Positions 1-9,327 of a stretch of 64,000 bases of DNA are shown here, in pieces. The notes under the pieces are model-generated. The model was not told the origin of the DNA. It saw nothing but the letters and a program-made list of their open reading frames with translations, and ran no database searches. The position numbers and the translations under genes are program-made. Source of the DNA: Phocaeicola sp. (GTDB lineage: Bacteria; Bacteroidota; Bacteroidia; Bacteroidales; Bacteroidaceae); the NCBI GenBank assembly GCA_020026175.1, contig JAHHQV010000003.1, positions 25,865 through 89,864 of the forward strand, read 5' to 3'. Each line of letters starts with the position of its first letter. Position 1 is the stretch's first letter.

Positions 1-1739
1 ATCTTTCAGAAGATCAGGGATGGAGAATAGAGATTAAGAAATATCCTAAGCTTACTGAAGTAGGAGCATTCCGTAAGGAAACTGTTATAGGACGCAATTC
101 GGGAAAATATGACGGAAAACCATATGGTGGATTCTATACTCAAGAGCAGGCAAAGGAGATTGTAGAGTATGCAGCACAGAGATATATCACTGTAATTCCG
201 GAAATAGACCTTCCAGGGCATATGCTTGGTGCGTTGTCGGCTTATCCTGAACTGGGATGTACAGGCGGACCATATGAAGTGTGGACTCAATGGGGAGTGT
301 CGGACGATGTTCTTTGTGCCGGAAATGATAAGGCTATAGAGTTTATACAGGATGTTTTGGCCGAAATAATAGAAATATTCCCTTCTGAATATATACATGT
401 GGGTGGCGACGAATGTCCTAAGGTACAGTGGGCTAAATGTCCTAAGTGTCAGGCTAGAATAAAGGCTCTTGGACTTAAGAGTGACGACAAGCATACTAAG
501 GAAGAACGCCTTCAGAGCTTTGTGATAAATGCTGCCGAGAAGTTCCTTAACTCAAAGGGACGTCAGATGATAGGTTGGGACGAAACACTCGAAGGTGGAC
601 TGGCTCCTAATGCTACAGTGATGTCATGGCGAGGCGAAGGTGGAGGTATCGAAGCTGCCAAGCAGAAACATGATGTCATAATGACTCCTAATACATATCT
701 GTATTTCGACTATTATCAGTCGAAGGATACTGATAGCGAGCCGTTGGCTATCGGTGGTTATCTGCCTATGGAGCGTGTTTACAATTACGAACCGATGCCG
801 TCTTCTCTTACAAAAGAAGAACAGAAATATATAGTAGGAGTTCAGGCTAACTTGTGGACAGAATATGTTCCTGTATTCAGCCAGGCCGAATATATGGTAT
901 TGCCACGTATGGCTGCACTTTGTGAATCGCAGTGGTGTACTCCTGACAAGAAGAATTATGATGAGTTCCTGCAAAGGCTAGTAAGACTTGTTGATATATA
1001 CGAGATGAAAGGATGGAACTATGCAAAGCACATCTTTGATGTAATGCTTTCTCTTACTCCGGATAGTAAAAATGGAACACTTGATGCTTCTGTACGTACT
1101 ATAGACAATGCTCCTGTGTATTACACTCTTGATGGTAGCGAACCTACACAACAGTCCAATCTGTATACTGACGTAGTCAAGATAAACAAGCCATGTGTTT
1201 TGCGTACTGTGGCTATTCGTCCTAACGGAAAATCTCATGTCACTACAGATACTATCAAGTTCAGCAAATCATCTATGAAACCTATTACAATGCTTCAGCC
1301 TATCAACAATCAGTATAAGTTTACAGGAGAGTCTGTGCTTGTTGACGGTATGACTGGAAATATGAATTACAAGACTGGACGTTGGTTGGGATTCTATAAG
1401 AATGATCTTGAAGCTGTAATAGACCTTAAGGAACCTACTGAGGTTTCTTCTCTTAATATGCGCACTTTGGTAGAGAAAGGTGACTGGATTTTTGGCACTA
1501 GAGGTATTACAGTATCTGTATCGGATGACAATAAGTCGTTCAAGGAAGTGGTTTCAAGGTCTTATCCAGCAATGAATTCGACAGACCCTAATAAGATTTA
1601 TGTATATAATCTAAAGTTTTCTCCTGTCAAGGCACGCTATGTCAAGGTTAAGGCTCTTGCTGAACATAACATTCCTTCTTGGCATGGTGGTAAGGGAAAT
1701 CCGGCTTTCTTGTTTGTAGATGAACTTACTGTAGAATAG
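1..1739 (+). CDS. beta-N-acetylhexosaminidase, GH20 (5' end outside window)
   Basis: The reading frame is already open at base 3, so the N-terminus lies upstream of the window. The visible part starts inside the GH20 (beta/alpha)8 barrel. The catalytic Asp-Glu pair is in the motif HVGGDE at about 400-415. GH20 enzymes remove terminal GlcNAc or GalNAc by substrate assistance through the 2-acetamido group. After the barrel comes a chitobiase-like C-terminal segment (YYTLDGSEPT, about 1110-1150) and then a discoidin-like (F5/8 type C) segment to the end. It is a close paralogue of the next gene, which suggests tandem duplication. The usual location, periplasmic or surface lipoprotein, cannot be checked without the signal peptide. 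Confidence 0.93.
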   Translation, partial: LSEDQGWRIEIKKYPKLTEVGAFRKETVIGRNSGKYDGKPYGGFYTQEQAKEIVEYAAQRYITVIPEIDLPGHMLGALSAYPELGCTGGPYEVWTQWGVSDDVLCAGNDKAIEFIQDVLAEIIEIFPSEYIHVGGDECPKVQWAKCPKCQARIKALGLKSDDKHTKEERLQSFVINAAEKFLNSKGRQMIGWDETLEGGLAPNATVMSWRGEGGGIEAAKQKHDVIMTPNTYLYFDYYQSKDTDSEPLAIGGYLPMERVYNYEPMPSSLTKEEQKYIVGVQANLWTEYVPVFSQAEYMVLPRMAALCESQWCTPDKKNYDEFLQRLVRLVDIYEMKGWNYAKHIFDVMLSLTPDSKNGTLDASVRTIDNAPVYYTLDGSEPTQQSNLYTDVVKINKPCVLRTVAIRPNGKSHVTTDTIKFSKSSMKPITMLQPINNQYKFTGESVLVDGMTGNMNYKTGRWLGFYKNDLEAVIDLKEPTEVSSLNMRTLVEKGDWIFGTRGITVSVSDDNKSFKEVVSRSYPAMNSTDPNKIYVYNLKFSPVKARYVKVKALAEHNIPSWHGGKGNPAFLFVDELTVE

Positions 1740-1817
1740 AAATTTGCAAAATCTCATATTGCCGGACTGTTTTGAATCTCTTATATGTCCGTCATACAAT
1801 TATTCGTTTTCAATGGT

Positions 1818-1849
1818 AAAGGAGGCTTGTTCTTGGGATGGCCTTCTTT
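1818..1849 (+). terminator. weak hairpin between the GH20 genes
   Basis: The arms AAAGGAGGC and GCCTTCTTT pair with one G-U and are followed by a T-rich stretch (gctttttcattt). It could terminate the first GH20 transcript, but the stem is short. Confidence 0.35.
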
Positions 1850-1882
1850 GCTTTTTCATTTCTATATAAAGCAATAGTTTAA

Positions 1883-3958
1883 ATGAAGTCCTTTAATTTT
1901 TTCTCTTCTGTAAGTCTTACGGCTTTGGCAGTAATAATGAACTTGGCATCATGTACACAGGATGTAGTTGAAGGCAAGTTGTATGTTACTCCTGTACCTT
2001 CTGAAGTTATATGGCAGAAAGGAGTTTTCAGAATTACTCCGTCAACAACTTTCAGTGTCGATGCTTCCGAGGCTGACAAGAACAATATAGAATCTCTCAT
2101 TCTGGCTTCTTCACTTGGTATAAAGAAGTCCGAAAACAATAAATCGGACAATCACATAGTTCTCAAAGTGGTAGGGGCTCTTCATGGTCTTACTTCTATG
2201 GAAGGATATGAACTTTCTGTTGATGATGATGTTCTAAAGATAGAAGCACTATCAGGAGCGGGGCTTTTCTATGGAGTTCAGACACTTCTCCAGATGGCAT
2301 CTGAGTCTCCCGAAATACCTGCCGTAAAGATAAATGACGAACCTAGATTCCAGTATAGAGGTATGATGCTTGATGTGTCAAGACATTTTTATGACAAGGA
2401 GTTTGTGAAAAAACAGATAGACCTGTTGTCTTATTATAAGATAAACCGTCTTCATCTTCATCTTACCGATGCTGCTGGATGGCGTCTGGAAATAAAGAAA
2501 TATCCTCGTCTCACGGAGTTGGCAGCATGGCGTACCAAGGCTGTTTGGAAAGATTGGTGGAATGGCGACAGAAAGTATTGTGAAGAAACAGACCCTAATG
2601 CACATGGAGGATATTACACTCAGGATGATATTCGTGAACTTGTGGCATATGCATCACAGAAATATATCACTATAATACCTGAAATAGAAATGCCTGCCCA
2701 TTCGGAAGAGGTACTTACTGCATATCCTGAACTTTCGTGTACACATGTACCATATAAACAGGCTGATTTTTGTGTAGGTAACGAAAAGGTGTACGAGTTT
2801 CTTGAAAATGTACTTCTTGAGGTTATGGAGATTTTCCCTTCTGAATATATACATATAGGAGGAGATGAGGCTGGCAAGGCTTCGTGGAAGACATGCAGAC
2901 TTTGTCAGGCACGTATGAAGGAAGAGGGACTTAAGGATGTGAATGAACTTCAGAGTTACATGATACATCGTATGGAGAAATTCTTGAACAGTCATGGACG
3001 AAATCTTTTGGGATGGGATGAAATACTTGAAGGTGGACTTGCACCTAATGCTACTGTAATGTCGTGGAGAGGAACCGAAGGTGGTATTAAGGCTGTAAAG
3101 GCAGGACATAAAACTATTATGACGCCTGGACAATATTGTTATTTTGATGGCTATCAGGATGCACCACAAACGCAACCTGAAGCAATAGGCGGATATTTGC
3201 CATTGAGCAAGGTATATAGTTATAATCCGGTTCCTGACTCTCTGTCAAAATCTGAAAAGGAACTAATCTATGGGGTTCAAGGAAATCTTTGGACAGAATA
3301 TGTACCTACAAAAGAACATGTAGAATATATGCTTTATCCGCGTATGATTGCTTTGGCAGAAGTAGGATGGTCAAGACAAGAAAATCGTTCTTGGGAAGAT
3401 TTCCACATACGTGCCCTTAAGACTGTAGACCAACTGAAACAGAAAGGTTATAATGCTTTCGACTTGAAGAATGAAGTGGGAAACCGTAAGGAAGCCCAGT
3501 CGCCAATAGAGCATCTTGCTTTAGGTAAGAAAGTAAAGTATAATGCTTCTGCATGGAAAAACTATCCTGCCAATGGTGATAATACTCTGACAGACGGACA
3601 CCGTGGAGGATGGAACTATAATGACCGTATGTGGCAAGGATTTGTAACAAAAGATGGTGTAGATGTGGTAATCGACCTTGAGACAGAAACTGAAATACAT
3701 TCCATTGCAGCCGATTTCATGCAGATATGCGGTCCTGGCGTATTCATGCCTGCCAAAGCCATAATATCTGTTTCTGCCGATGGAGAGAACTTCACTCAGC
3801 TGGTCGAAGTTGATCATAAAGTGGTGAAAGATGATGCAGTATCTTTCAAGAATTTCGGTTGGAAAGGAAAAACAAAAGGCAGATACGTACGTTATCAGGC
3901 ATTGCCAAGCAAGGAGTTTGGCGGAGTCTTGTTTGTAGATGAAATTGTAGTCCTGTAA
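1883..3958 (+). CDS. beta-N-acetylhexosaminidase, GH20 lipoprotein
   Basis: A 691-residue protein with a lipoprotein signal: hydrophobic segment, then LASC, placing the lipidated cysteine at residue 24. A GH20b-type N-terminal domain (about 35-150) precedes the catalytic barrel (about 155-500). The catalytic pair is Asp328-Glu329 in HIGGDE, and HLHLTDAAGWR around 191-201 is another GH20 hallmark. The C-terminal 140 residues look like an F5/8 type C carbohydrate-binding domain. It should trim terminal hexosamines from host glycans or chitin fragments at the envelope. Together with the nagB cluster that follows on the other strand, it makes an uptake-to-glycolysis set for amino sugars. Specificity (GlcNAc or GalNAc) cannot be read from sequence. 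Confidence 0.95.
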   Translation: MKSFNFFSSVSLTALAVIMNLASCTQDVVEGKLYVTPVPSEVIWQKGVFRITPSTTFSVDASEADKNNIESLILASSLGIKKSENNKSDNHIVLKVVGALHGLTSMEGYELSVDDDVLKIEALSGAGLFYGVQTLLQMASESPEIPAVKINDEPRFQYRGMMLDVSRHFYDKEFVKKQIDLLSYYKINRLHLHLTDAAGWRLEIKKYPRLTELAAWRTKAVWKDWWNGDRKYCEETDPNAHGGYYTQDDIRELVAYASQKYITIIPEIEMPAHSEEVLTAYPELSCTHVPYKQADFCVGNEKVYEFLENVLLEVMEIFPSEYIHIGGDEAGKASWKTCRLCQARMKEEGLKDVNELQSYMIHRMEKFLNSHGRNLLGWDEILEGGLAPNATVMSWRGTEGGIKAVKAGHKTIMTPGQYCYFDGYQDAPQTQPEAIGGYLPLSKVYSYNPVPDSLSKSEKELIYGVQGNLWTEYVPTKEHVEYMLYPRMIALAEVGWSRQENRSWEDFHIRALKTVDQLKQKGYNAFDLKNEVGNRKEAQSPIEHLALGKKVKYNASAWKNYPANGDNTLTDGHRGGWNYNDRMWQGFVTKDGVDVVIDLETETEIHSIAADFMQICGPGVFMPAKAIISVSADGENFTQLVEVDHKVVKDDAVSFKNFGWKGKTKGRYVRYQALPSKEFGGVLFVDEIVVL

Positions 3959-3992
3959 TAAAAAAACAGATACTTTTTGGGTATTATAGTAA

Positions 3993-4039
3993 AATAAAAC
4001 GCCTAATCGCTTTGCTTTGAGCGGTTAGGCGTTTTATTT
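3993..4039. terminator. bidirectional terminator between convergent genes
   Basis: A strong stem, AAAACGCCTAATCGCT paired with AGCGgTTAGGCGTTTT, with A/T tracts on both sides. It separates the GH20 gene from the convergent deacetylase fusion gene. Its core, CGCCTAATCG, recurs at 36109-36168. Confidence 0.85.
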
Positions 4040-4123
4040 AGATACATCAACAAAAAAGGAAGATACATAATATATAATAATATTGATATATCTTCCTTTT
4101 AACTATATTATAGTTCTTGAAAC

Positions 4124-6109
4124 TTACAAAGGCTTGTATTCAACGAAGGCTTCCATAGCTTCATAGCTAGCCAGTCCCAGTCCATCGTACAACGAAGCTG
4201 TACCACGGTTTCTATCTTCACTTCTTTGCCAGAACAGACGTTCGTCGTTGCCCAAGAAAGGAGCGCTTTCCATCTGCGACTGATGTTTTAGGATTGAGTT
4301 GCGTTTTGCTCTCAGTTCTTCCGGACTAAGAGGTACGGCCATCTCGATATTTTCAATTTCCCATTCAGCCCATGCACCGCGATACATCCATATACGGCAG
4401 TCGTCAAGCCATTCGGCTCCTTGATTCTTTTCCTCGTCTATAGCAGCAAATACAGCATCAGTACATACTCTGTGTGTTCCGTGCGGATCTGCAAGGTCGC
4501 CTGCCACGTATATCTGATGAGGTTTTACTTCTCTTAGAAGATTGAGAACAATTTCCACATCGGCTATGCTGATAGGATTTTTCTCAATCTTTCCTGTTTC
4601 ATAAAAGGGCAAGTCGAGGAAGTGGCAGCGTGACAAGGGTATGTTATTGTAAGTACATGCTGTACGCGCTTCACCTCTTCTTATCAGTCCCTTTATAGTA
4701 AGAATGTCTCTTGAGTCCATGTCTCCTTCTTTCTTTTCAGAGAAGAAGTTCTTTATTTCTGCATATTTATCGCTTATAGTCTCGTTCTTACTGTCATCGA
4801 ATAACTGGTTGAAACCATTTATGAAGTGCATGAATCTTGAAACTTCTTCATCGCCTACGGCAATGTTTCCTGAAGTTTCGTAGGCTACATGTACCTCATG
4901 ACCCTGCTGTACAAGTCTTCTCAGGGTTCCACCCATCGAAATCACGTCGTCGTCAGGATGCGGAGAGAAAACTATCACTCTTTTAGGGAACGGTTTGGCT
5001 CTTTCGGGACGGTAAGTATCGTCTGCATTAGGTTTGCCTCCAGGCCATCCTGTGATGGTATGCTGCAAGTCATTGAACACCTTGATGTTTACATTGTATG
5101 CAGAGCCGTATAAGGCAAGAAGTTCGCTCAGACCATTTTCGTTGTAGTCTTTGTTGGTAAGTTTGAGGATAGGTTTCTGCAATAACTGGCATAACCATAC
5201 GATAGCACTTCTTATAAGCTTATCGTTCCATTCGCAGTTTGCAACAAGCCAAGGACGTTGTATTCTAGTAAGGTATGCAGCGGCGTCAAGGTCGGTAAAT
5301 ACTACAGCATTTGTGTGCATCTGAAGGAAAGAGGCAGGAAGTGTATCCGTTATCTTTTCTTCTACAGCCTTGCGTATTATTTCTGCCTTGTCTTCTCCCC
5401 ATGCCAGCATATACACTTTTCTTGCTTCGAGTATAGTCTTTATGCCCATTGTAATAGAGCACGAAGAAGCGTTTTCTACACCCAAGTTGTGGGCTGCTTC
5501 CGAACGTGAAGAATTGTCAAGAAGTATGAGTCTTGTAGAAGAACTTATTTGTGAGCCGGGCTCGTTCATTCCTATTATACCTTTGCGGCCGATACCTAGA
5601 ATAACCATATCCAGTCCGCCAAATGTTTGTATTCTCTGTTCATATAGTCTGCAATGGTCTATAATGGCATCCTGTGGGATACTGCCTTCCATTGTGAATA
5701 TATTTTGTTTGTCTATATCAACCTGAGAAGTGAAAATCTTCACAAGGTGGCTGAAAGTACTTCCAGCTCCTTCGTTGATAGGGTAGAATTCAAACAGGTT
5801 GAACAAGATTACGTTTCTGAAACTTACTCCTTCGTCTTTATGACGACGGATAAGTTCGCCGAACAATGGGCGTAAAGATGTGCCTGTACCTAATGCTATA
5901 GTACAGAATTTGCCTTCACGTTGTCGGTCTTGTATTTTTGCGATAATCTCATCAGCCAATTTGGCTGTTCCTTCATCCATAGATTCGAAAATATTAGTAG
6001 TAATTTTTTCAAATCTTGTTATTACAGAGCGGTCAACTGCATTTTCTGGCTTGTAATAACGTGGAGAAACATTGTTTAGGGAGATTAGCGATGTTAAGTT
6101 AGTTCGCAT
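4124..6109 (-). CDS. NagB-like domain fused to PIG-L (LmbE) deacetylase
   Basis: A 661-residue two-domain protein. Residues 35-300 resemble glucosamine-6-phosphate deaminase. Residues about 375-640 are a PIG-L/LmbE zinc deacetylase, with the metal-binding motif HPDDD at 384-388 and a distal HGTH at 543-546. The NagB-like half has lost most of the active site: Asp72 of NagB aligns with Phe106, Asp141 with Lys176 and His143 with Ile178; only the Glu148 equivalent (Glu183) remains. Homologues are often named glucosamine-6-phosphate deaminase, which these substitutions argue against. I infer deacetylation of an amino sugar or its phosphate, with the first domain binding rather than converting a sugar phosphate. 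It lies 104 bp downstream of nagB on the same strand and has its own strong Shine-Dalgarno. Confidence 0.88.
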   Translation of the reverse strand: MRTNLTSLISLNNVSPRYYKPENAVDRSVITRFEKITTNIFESMDEGTAKLADEIIAKIQDRQREGKFCTIALGTGTSLRPLFGELIRRHKDEGVSFRNVILFNLFEFYPINEGAGSTFSHLVKIFTSQVDIDKQNIFTMEGSIPQDAIIDHCRLYEQRIQTFGGLDMVILGIGRKGIIGMNEPGSQISSSTRLILLDNSSRSEAAHNLGVENASSCSITMGIKTILEARKVYMLAWGEDKAEIIRKAVEEKITDTLPASFLQMHTNAVVFTDLDAAAYLTRIQRPWLVANCEWNDKLIRSAIVWLCQLLQKPILKLTNKDYNENGLSELLALYGSAYNVNIKVFNDLQHTITGWPGGKPNADDTYRPERAKPFPKRVIVFSPHPDDDVISMGGTLRRLVQQGHEVHVAYETSGNIAVGDEEVSRFMHFINGFNQLFDDSKNETISDKYAEIKNFFSEKKEGDMDSRDILTIKGLIRRGEARTACTYNNIPLSRCHFLDLPFYETGKIEKNPISIADVEIVLNLLREVKPHQIYVAGDLADPHGTHRVCTDAVFAAIDEEKNQGAEWLDDCRIWMYRGAWAEWEIENIEMAVPLSPEELRAKRNSILKHQSQMESAPFLGNDERLFWQRSEDRNRGTASLYDGLGLASYEAMEAFVEYKPL

Positions 6110-6115
6110 AAATTA

Positions 6116-6122
6116 TCCTCCT
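6116..6122 (-). promoter_or_regulatory. strong Shine-Dalgarno of the deacetylase fusion gene
   Basis: AGGAGGA on the minus strand, 6 nt before the ATG at 6109. It is notable because nearly all other genes here have A-rich leaders without a Shine-Dalgarno. It fixes the start codon. Confidence 0.7.
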
Positions 6123-6213
6123 GATTTTTAAGTTTTTAATTGTTTAATTATATAATTGTTGGTTTTTTAATATTGTAATGATTACCATTAGCTAATAATT
6201 AAACAATTAATTC

Positions 6214-7005
6214 TTATAAATTGTTCTTTTCGATGTCTTTGAAATACTTGTAAGTACCAACTTTTAGTTCGTCTGTAGCTGCTTCGTCACAAACGATAAT
6301 TCCGTGTTGGTGCATCTGAAGTGCGCTGATAGTCCACATCTGAGTGATACCACCTTCTACTGCATGCTGCAAAGCACGTGCCTTGTTGTGACCGTTGCAG
6401 ATGATAAGAACTTCTTTTGCAGAAAGAACTGTACCTACACCTACAGTAAGGGCTGTCTTAGGAACTTTGTTTACATCGTTTTCAAAGAAACGTGAGTTTG
6501 CAATGATAGTGTCGGTAGTAAGAGTTTTTACTCTTGTGCGTGAAGTAAGTGAAGAACCTGGTTCGTTGAAAGCGATGTGTCCGTCAGGACCGATACCTCC
6601 AAGGAACAAGTCAATGCCGCCGAATTTTTCGATTTCCTTTTCATAGTTTGCACATTCAGCTTCAAGATCACTTGCATTACCATTAAGTATATGGATGTTT
6701 TCTTTGCAAATGTCGATATGATTGAAGAAATTATTGAACATAAATGAGTGGTAGCTTTCTGGATGTGATTCTGGAAGACCTACGTATTCGTCCATATTGA
6801 AAGTAACGACATTCTTGAAAGAAACTTTACCTTGTTTATTTAGTTCAATCAAAGCTTTATACATGCCAAGAGGAGAAGAACCTGTTGGTAGACCAAGAAT
6901 GAATGGCTTTTCCTTTGTAGGATTAGCGGCATTGATTTTTTTTGCAACATAGTTAGCTGCCCAGTTAGAGATAGACTGGTAGTCTGGTTCGATAATAACT
7001 CTCAT
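6214..7005 (-). CDS. nagB: glucosamine-6-phosphate deaminase
   Basis: A 263-residue protein of normal NagB length. Catalytic residues fall at the same numbers as in E. coli NagB: Asp72 in FNMDEY, and Asp141, His143 and Glu148 in [13 protein letters not shown]. It converts glucosamine 6-phosphate to fructose 6-phosphate and ammonia in the cytoplasm, feeding glycolysis. It is divergent from a ROK regulator whose promoter lies in the same 180-bp gap, so NagC-like control is likely. The deacetylase fusion gene follows it and may be cotranscribed. Confidence 0.97.
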   Translation of the reverse strand: MRVIIEPDYQSISNWAANYVAKKINAANPTKEKPFILGLPTGSSPLGMYKALIELNKQGKVSFKNVVTFNMDEYVGLPESHPESYHSFMFNNFFNHIDICKENIHILNGNASDLEAECANYEKEIEKFGGIDLFLGGIGPDGHIAFNEPGSSLTSRTRVKTLTTDTIIANSRFFENDVNKVPKTALTVGVGTVLSAKEVLIICNGHNKARALQHAVEGGITQMWTISALQMHQHGIIVCDEAATDELKVGTYKYFKDIEKNNL

Positions 7006-7078
7006 GATTTTTAAGTTTTTAAAATTGTTTTATTAATAAGTAAACAGTCATTGATTTAGATAAAAAATGACAACAATG

Positions 7079-7110
7079 CAAAGATATTGATCATAGATTA
7101 GAAAGACAAA
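7079..7110 (-). promoter_or_regulatory. Bacteroidetes-type promoter of nagB
   Basis: On the minus strand, TTTG (7107-7110), a 20-bp spacer, then TATCTTTG (7079-7086) match the -33/-7 consensus TTTG-N19-21-TAnnTTTG. It gives a leader of roughly 70 nt before nagB. Confidence 0.75.
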
Positions 7111-7130
7111 TAAAAAAAGAATTTTCACGA

Positions 7131-7160
7131 TTGGGATATAAAAAAAAACTATTAATTTTG
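7131..7160 (+). promoter_or_regulatory. promoter of the ROK regulator gene
   Basis: TTG (7131-7133), 19 bp, then TAATTTTG (7153-7160). The -7 element covers the GTG at 7160, so translation must start downstream, at the ATG at 7187. Confidence 0.65.
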
Positions 7161-7186
7161 TGGCACATACTATAAAAATAAAAATA

Positions 7187-8389
7187 ATGGGACAAGCACT
7201 GTTGGAGGAAATCCAAAAAGGTACTAAAAATGCCACTATGAAACGCCGTATAGTAACCCACTTCATATATAATGGTGATGCTACAATTACAGATCTGGCC
7301 AAGGATATGGATTTGAGTATTCCTACTATTACAAAATTGATTGATGAAATGTGTAGTGACGGTTATGTAGACGACAACGGTAAACTGGAAACTAATGGAG
7401 GCAGACACCCTAATCTGTATGGGCTGAATCCGGATGCAGCATACTTTTTGGGAGTCGTGGTGTCAAAATCATATCTTAACTTTTGTGTAGTTAATTTTAG
7501 GGGGGATGTCCTTGACTACAAGTCACACATACCTTTTGTGAAAGAAAATAGTGTGGAATGTCTTGACAGAATGTGTAGTGAGATTTTGGCATATATAGAT
7601 TCGTTGCCATATAACAAAGATAAATATCTTAATGTTTGTATTTCATTGCATGGCCGTGTAAATCCGTATACAGGATGTAGTTTCGGAACATTCAATTTTG
7701 CTCAGACTCCGGTTTCGGAAATGGTGTCAGAGAGGATAGGGCTGAATGTATGTATCGATAATGATAGCCGCACTACAGCTTATGGTGAATATATGAAACA
7801 TTCAGTGAAATGTCCTAAGAACGTGATATTCATAAACTTGAGTTGGGGATTGGGACTTGCCATAATCATAGACGGAAAGTTGTATAACGGTATGTCGGGA
7901 TTTGCTGGCGAATTTGGACATAACTATGGATATGACAATCAACAGATTTGTCATTGCGGTAAAAAAGGGTGTATAGAAACCGAAGTTTCTTGTTATGCTT
8001 TGTATCGTAAATTTATTGAACGACTTAAAAAGGGTGAGAGTTCTGTTATACTGAATGAGAAAAAAATTGAAGACATTACTCTTGATGACATTTTCGATGC
8101 TGTAGCAAGAGAGGACGTGTTGGCTATAGAACTGGTTGAAGAGATAGGGCGAGAATTAGGCAGACATATTGGAAGTCTTATCAATATATTCAATCCTGAA
8201 CAGGTAATAATTGGAGGAGAACTTTCAATAGCCGGTGATTATCTTCTTCATCCGGTCATTTCGGCAATAAGGAAGTATACTCTTAATATGATGTACAGAG
8301 ATTCTGACATTATTTTGTCTGAACTGAAAGAGAGTGCAAATGCTATAGGTTCTGCTTTGTTGGCCAGAAGTAACGTGTTTGTTATTTGA
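7187..8389 (+). CDS. ROK-family transcriptional regulator (NagC-like)
   Basis: A 400-residue protein with an N-terminal winged helix (about 15-75, ITDLAKDMDLSIPTITKLIDEM) followed by a ROK sugar-kinase-like domain. The zinc motif CHCGKKGCIE is present near residue 260. ROK repressors such as NagC bind a sugar phosphate and release DNA. Position and divergent orientation suggest it controls nagB and perhaps the fusion gene. The ATG at 7187 is preferred over an in-frame GTG at 7160 because the GTG lies inside the promoter. The effector is inferred from neighbours, not from sequence. Confidence 0.9.
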   Translation: MGQALLEEIQKGTKNATMKRRIVTHFIYNGDATITDLAKDMDLSIPTITKLIDEMCSDGYVDDNGKLETNGGRHPNLYGLNPDAAYFLGVVVSKSYLNFCVVNFRGDVLDYKSHIPFVKENSVECLDRMCSEILAYIDSLPYNKDKYLNVCISLHGRVNPYTGCSFGTFNFAQTPVSEMVSERIGLNVCIDNDSRTTAYGEYMKHSVKCPKNVIFINLSWGLGLAIIIDGKLYNGMSGFAGEFGHNYGYDNQQICHCGKKGCIETEVSCYALYRKFIERLKKGESSVILNEKKIEDITLDDIFDAVAREDVLAIELVEEIGRELGRHIGSLINIFNPEQVIIGGELSIAGDYLLHPVISAIRKYTLNMMYRDSDIILSELKESANAIGSALLARSNVFVI

Positions 8390-8431
8390 TTAAGTAATGA
8401 TGAATTGTCTATATAATATTGGATAAAAAAG

Positions 8432-8482
8432 AAAAGTGGTCACTCATTTCCTTTTGTGGAGATATGAGTGACCACTTTTTTA
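8432..8482. terminator. bidirectional terminator
   Basis: Long perfect stem: AAAAGTGGTCACTCA at 8432-8446 pairs with TGAGTGACCACTTTT at 8465-8479, flanked by A and T tracts. It separates the convergent ROK and HAD genes and just touches the HAD stop codon. Confidence 0.9.
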
Positions 8483-9214
8483 ATGGTTCATGATGTCTTC
8501 TTTCAGTATATTCCATTTTTCCGAAAAATCTTTCATAGAATTAAACAAAACATTTGCTCCTTCATCTGTCAGTGCAGAGTCGGGTATCGGTCCCGTATTT
8601 ACTGCTACTGTAAAAATTCCGGCAGCAACTCCAGCTTTGACTCCAAGCGGTGCATTTTCTACCACAATCGCTTCATCGGCACTTATTCCTGCTTTTTTAA
8701 GCCCCATAAGATAAGGTTCTGGGTTAGGCTTACCATATTTTACATCGAAAGCAGTAACCATAAGTCCTTTTTTGAAGATTCCGGGATAGTAATGGTTTAG
8801 CTTGTCAATTAAAGACAACTGTCCTGAGCCGGTAACAAGTACAGGTGTAAGTCCGCTTTCCTTTACTTGTTTTAGAAGTTCAAAAGCTCCTGGCATTGGC
8901 TCGGCTTTAGGAAGGCTGTTGAATATATCGCTTTTTGTATTATATATTTCCTTTATTTCTTCTTCTGTAGCTTCTTTTCCTCTTTCTCTGATGCTTACAA
9001 TATTTATAGTTGATGCTCCGGTGCGCCCTTCGTGCATGTATGCTTCTTCTTTGCTTAGAGTCATGCCGTATATAGACATTGCCTTATTCCATGCTTCAGA
9101 GTGATTCTTCATCGAGTCGAACAGAACTCCGTCCATATCGAACAGAACTGCTTTAAGGTTGATTTTTGAGTAATCTTTTTCTGCAAGATATTTTTTTATT
9201 TCTTCTTTGAACAT
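8480..9214 (-). CDS. HAD-family phosphatase or beta-phosphoglucomutase-like protein
   Basis: A 244-residue HAD subfamily I protein. Motif I is DMDGVLFDS near residue 26 (nucleophile and general acid Asp), motif II is VTGS (about 126), motif III is a Lys in KYGKPNPEPY and motif IV is ENAPLGVKAG. A helical cap sits between motifs I and II. It is likely a small phosphosugar phosphatase or mutase; the substrate is not readable. About 29 extra residues precede motif I. It lies 113 bp downstream of pgi on the same strand, with an intervening hairpin. Confidence 0.88.
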   Translation of the reverse strand: MFKEEIKKYLAEKDYSKINLKAVLFDMDGVLFDSMKNHSEAWNKAMSIYGMTLSKEEAYMHEGRTGASTINIVSIRERGKEATEEEIKEIYNTKSDIFNSLPKAEPMPGAFELLKQVKESGLTPVLVTGSGQLSLIDKLNHYYPGIFKKGLMVTAFDVKYGKPNPEPYLMGLKKAGISADEAIVVENAPLGVKAGVAAGIFTVAVNTGPIPDSALTDEGANVLFNSMKDFSEKWNILKEDIMNH

Positions 9215-9232
9215 TACTTGAACATTAATTTT

Positions 9233-9275
9233 AAGAGGCTGCGTCGGATTTATATAAAATCTGACACAACCTCTT
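9233..9275. repeat. imperfect hairpin between pgi and the HAD gene
   Basis: AAGAGGCTGCGTCGGATT pairs with AATCTGACACAACCTCTT, with three non-Watson-Crick positions. Neither side has a clear T tract, so it is more like a dispersed intergenic hairpin than a textbook terminator, though it could weaken read-through from pgi. Confidence 0.5.
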
Positions 9276-9327
9276 GAAAAATTGATAAAATAAAGTCTTA
9301 AACTCTTTAAATCAGTATTGATTGTTG

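Noticed and set aside
4889..5875. Plus-strand open frames of 70-120 codons across the deacetylase fusion gene
   Set aside because: They are antisense to a strongly supported coding sequence, have no recognisable domains or leaders, and are low-quality compositions.
8480..8800. Plus-strand frames after the ROK gene
   Set aside because: They lie opposite the HAD motifs and directly after a strong bidirectional terminator.
9233..9275. Riboswitch or classical terminator after pgi
   Set aside because: It is a single imperfect hairpin without a T tract or any recognised aptamer; reported only as a repeat.
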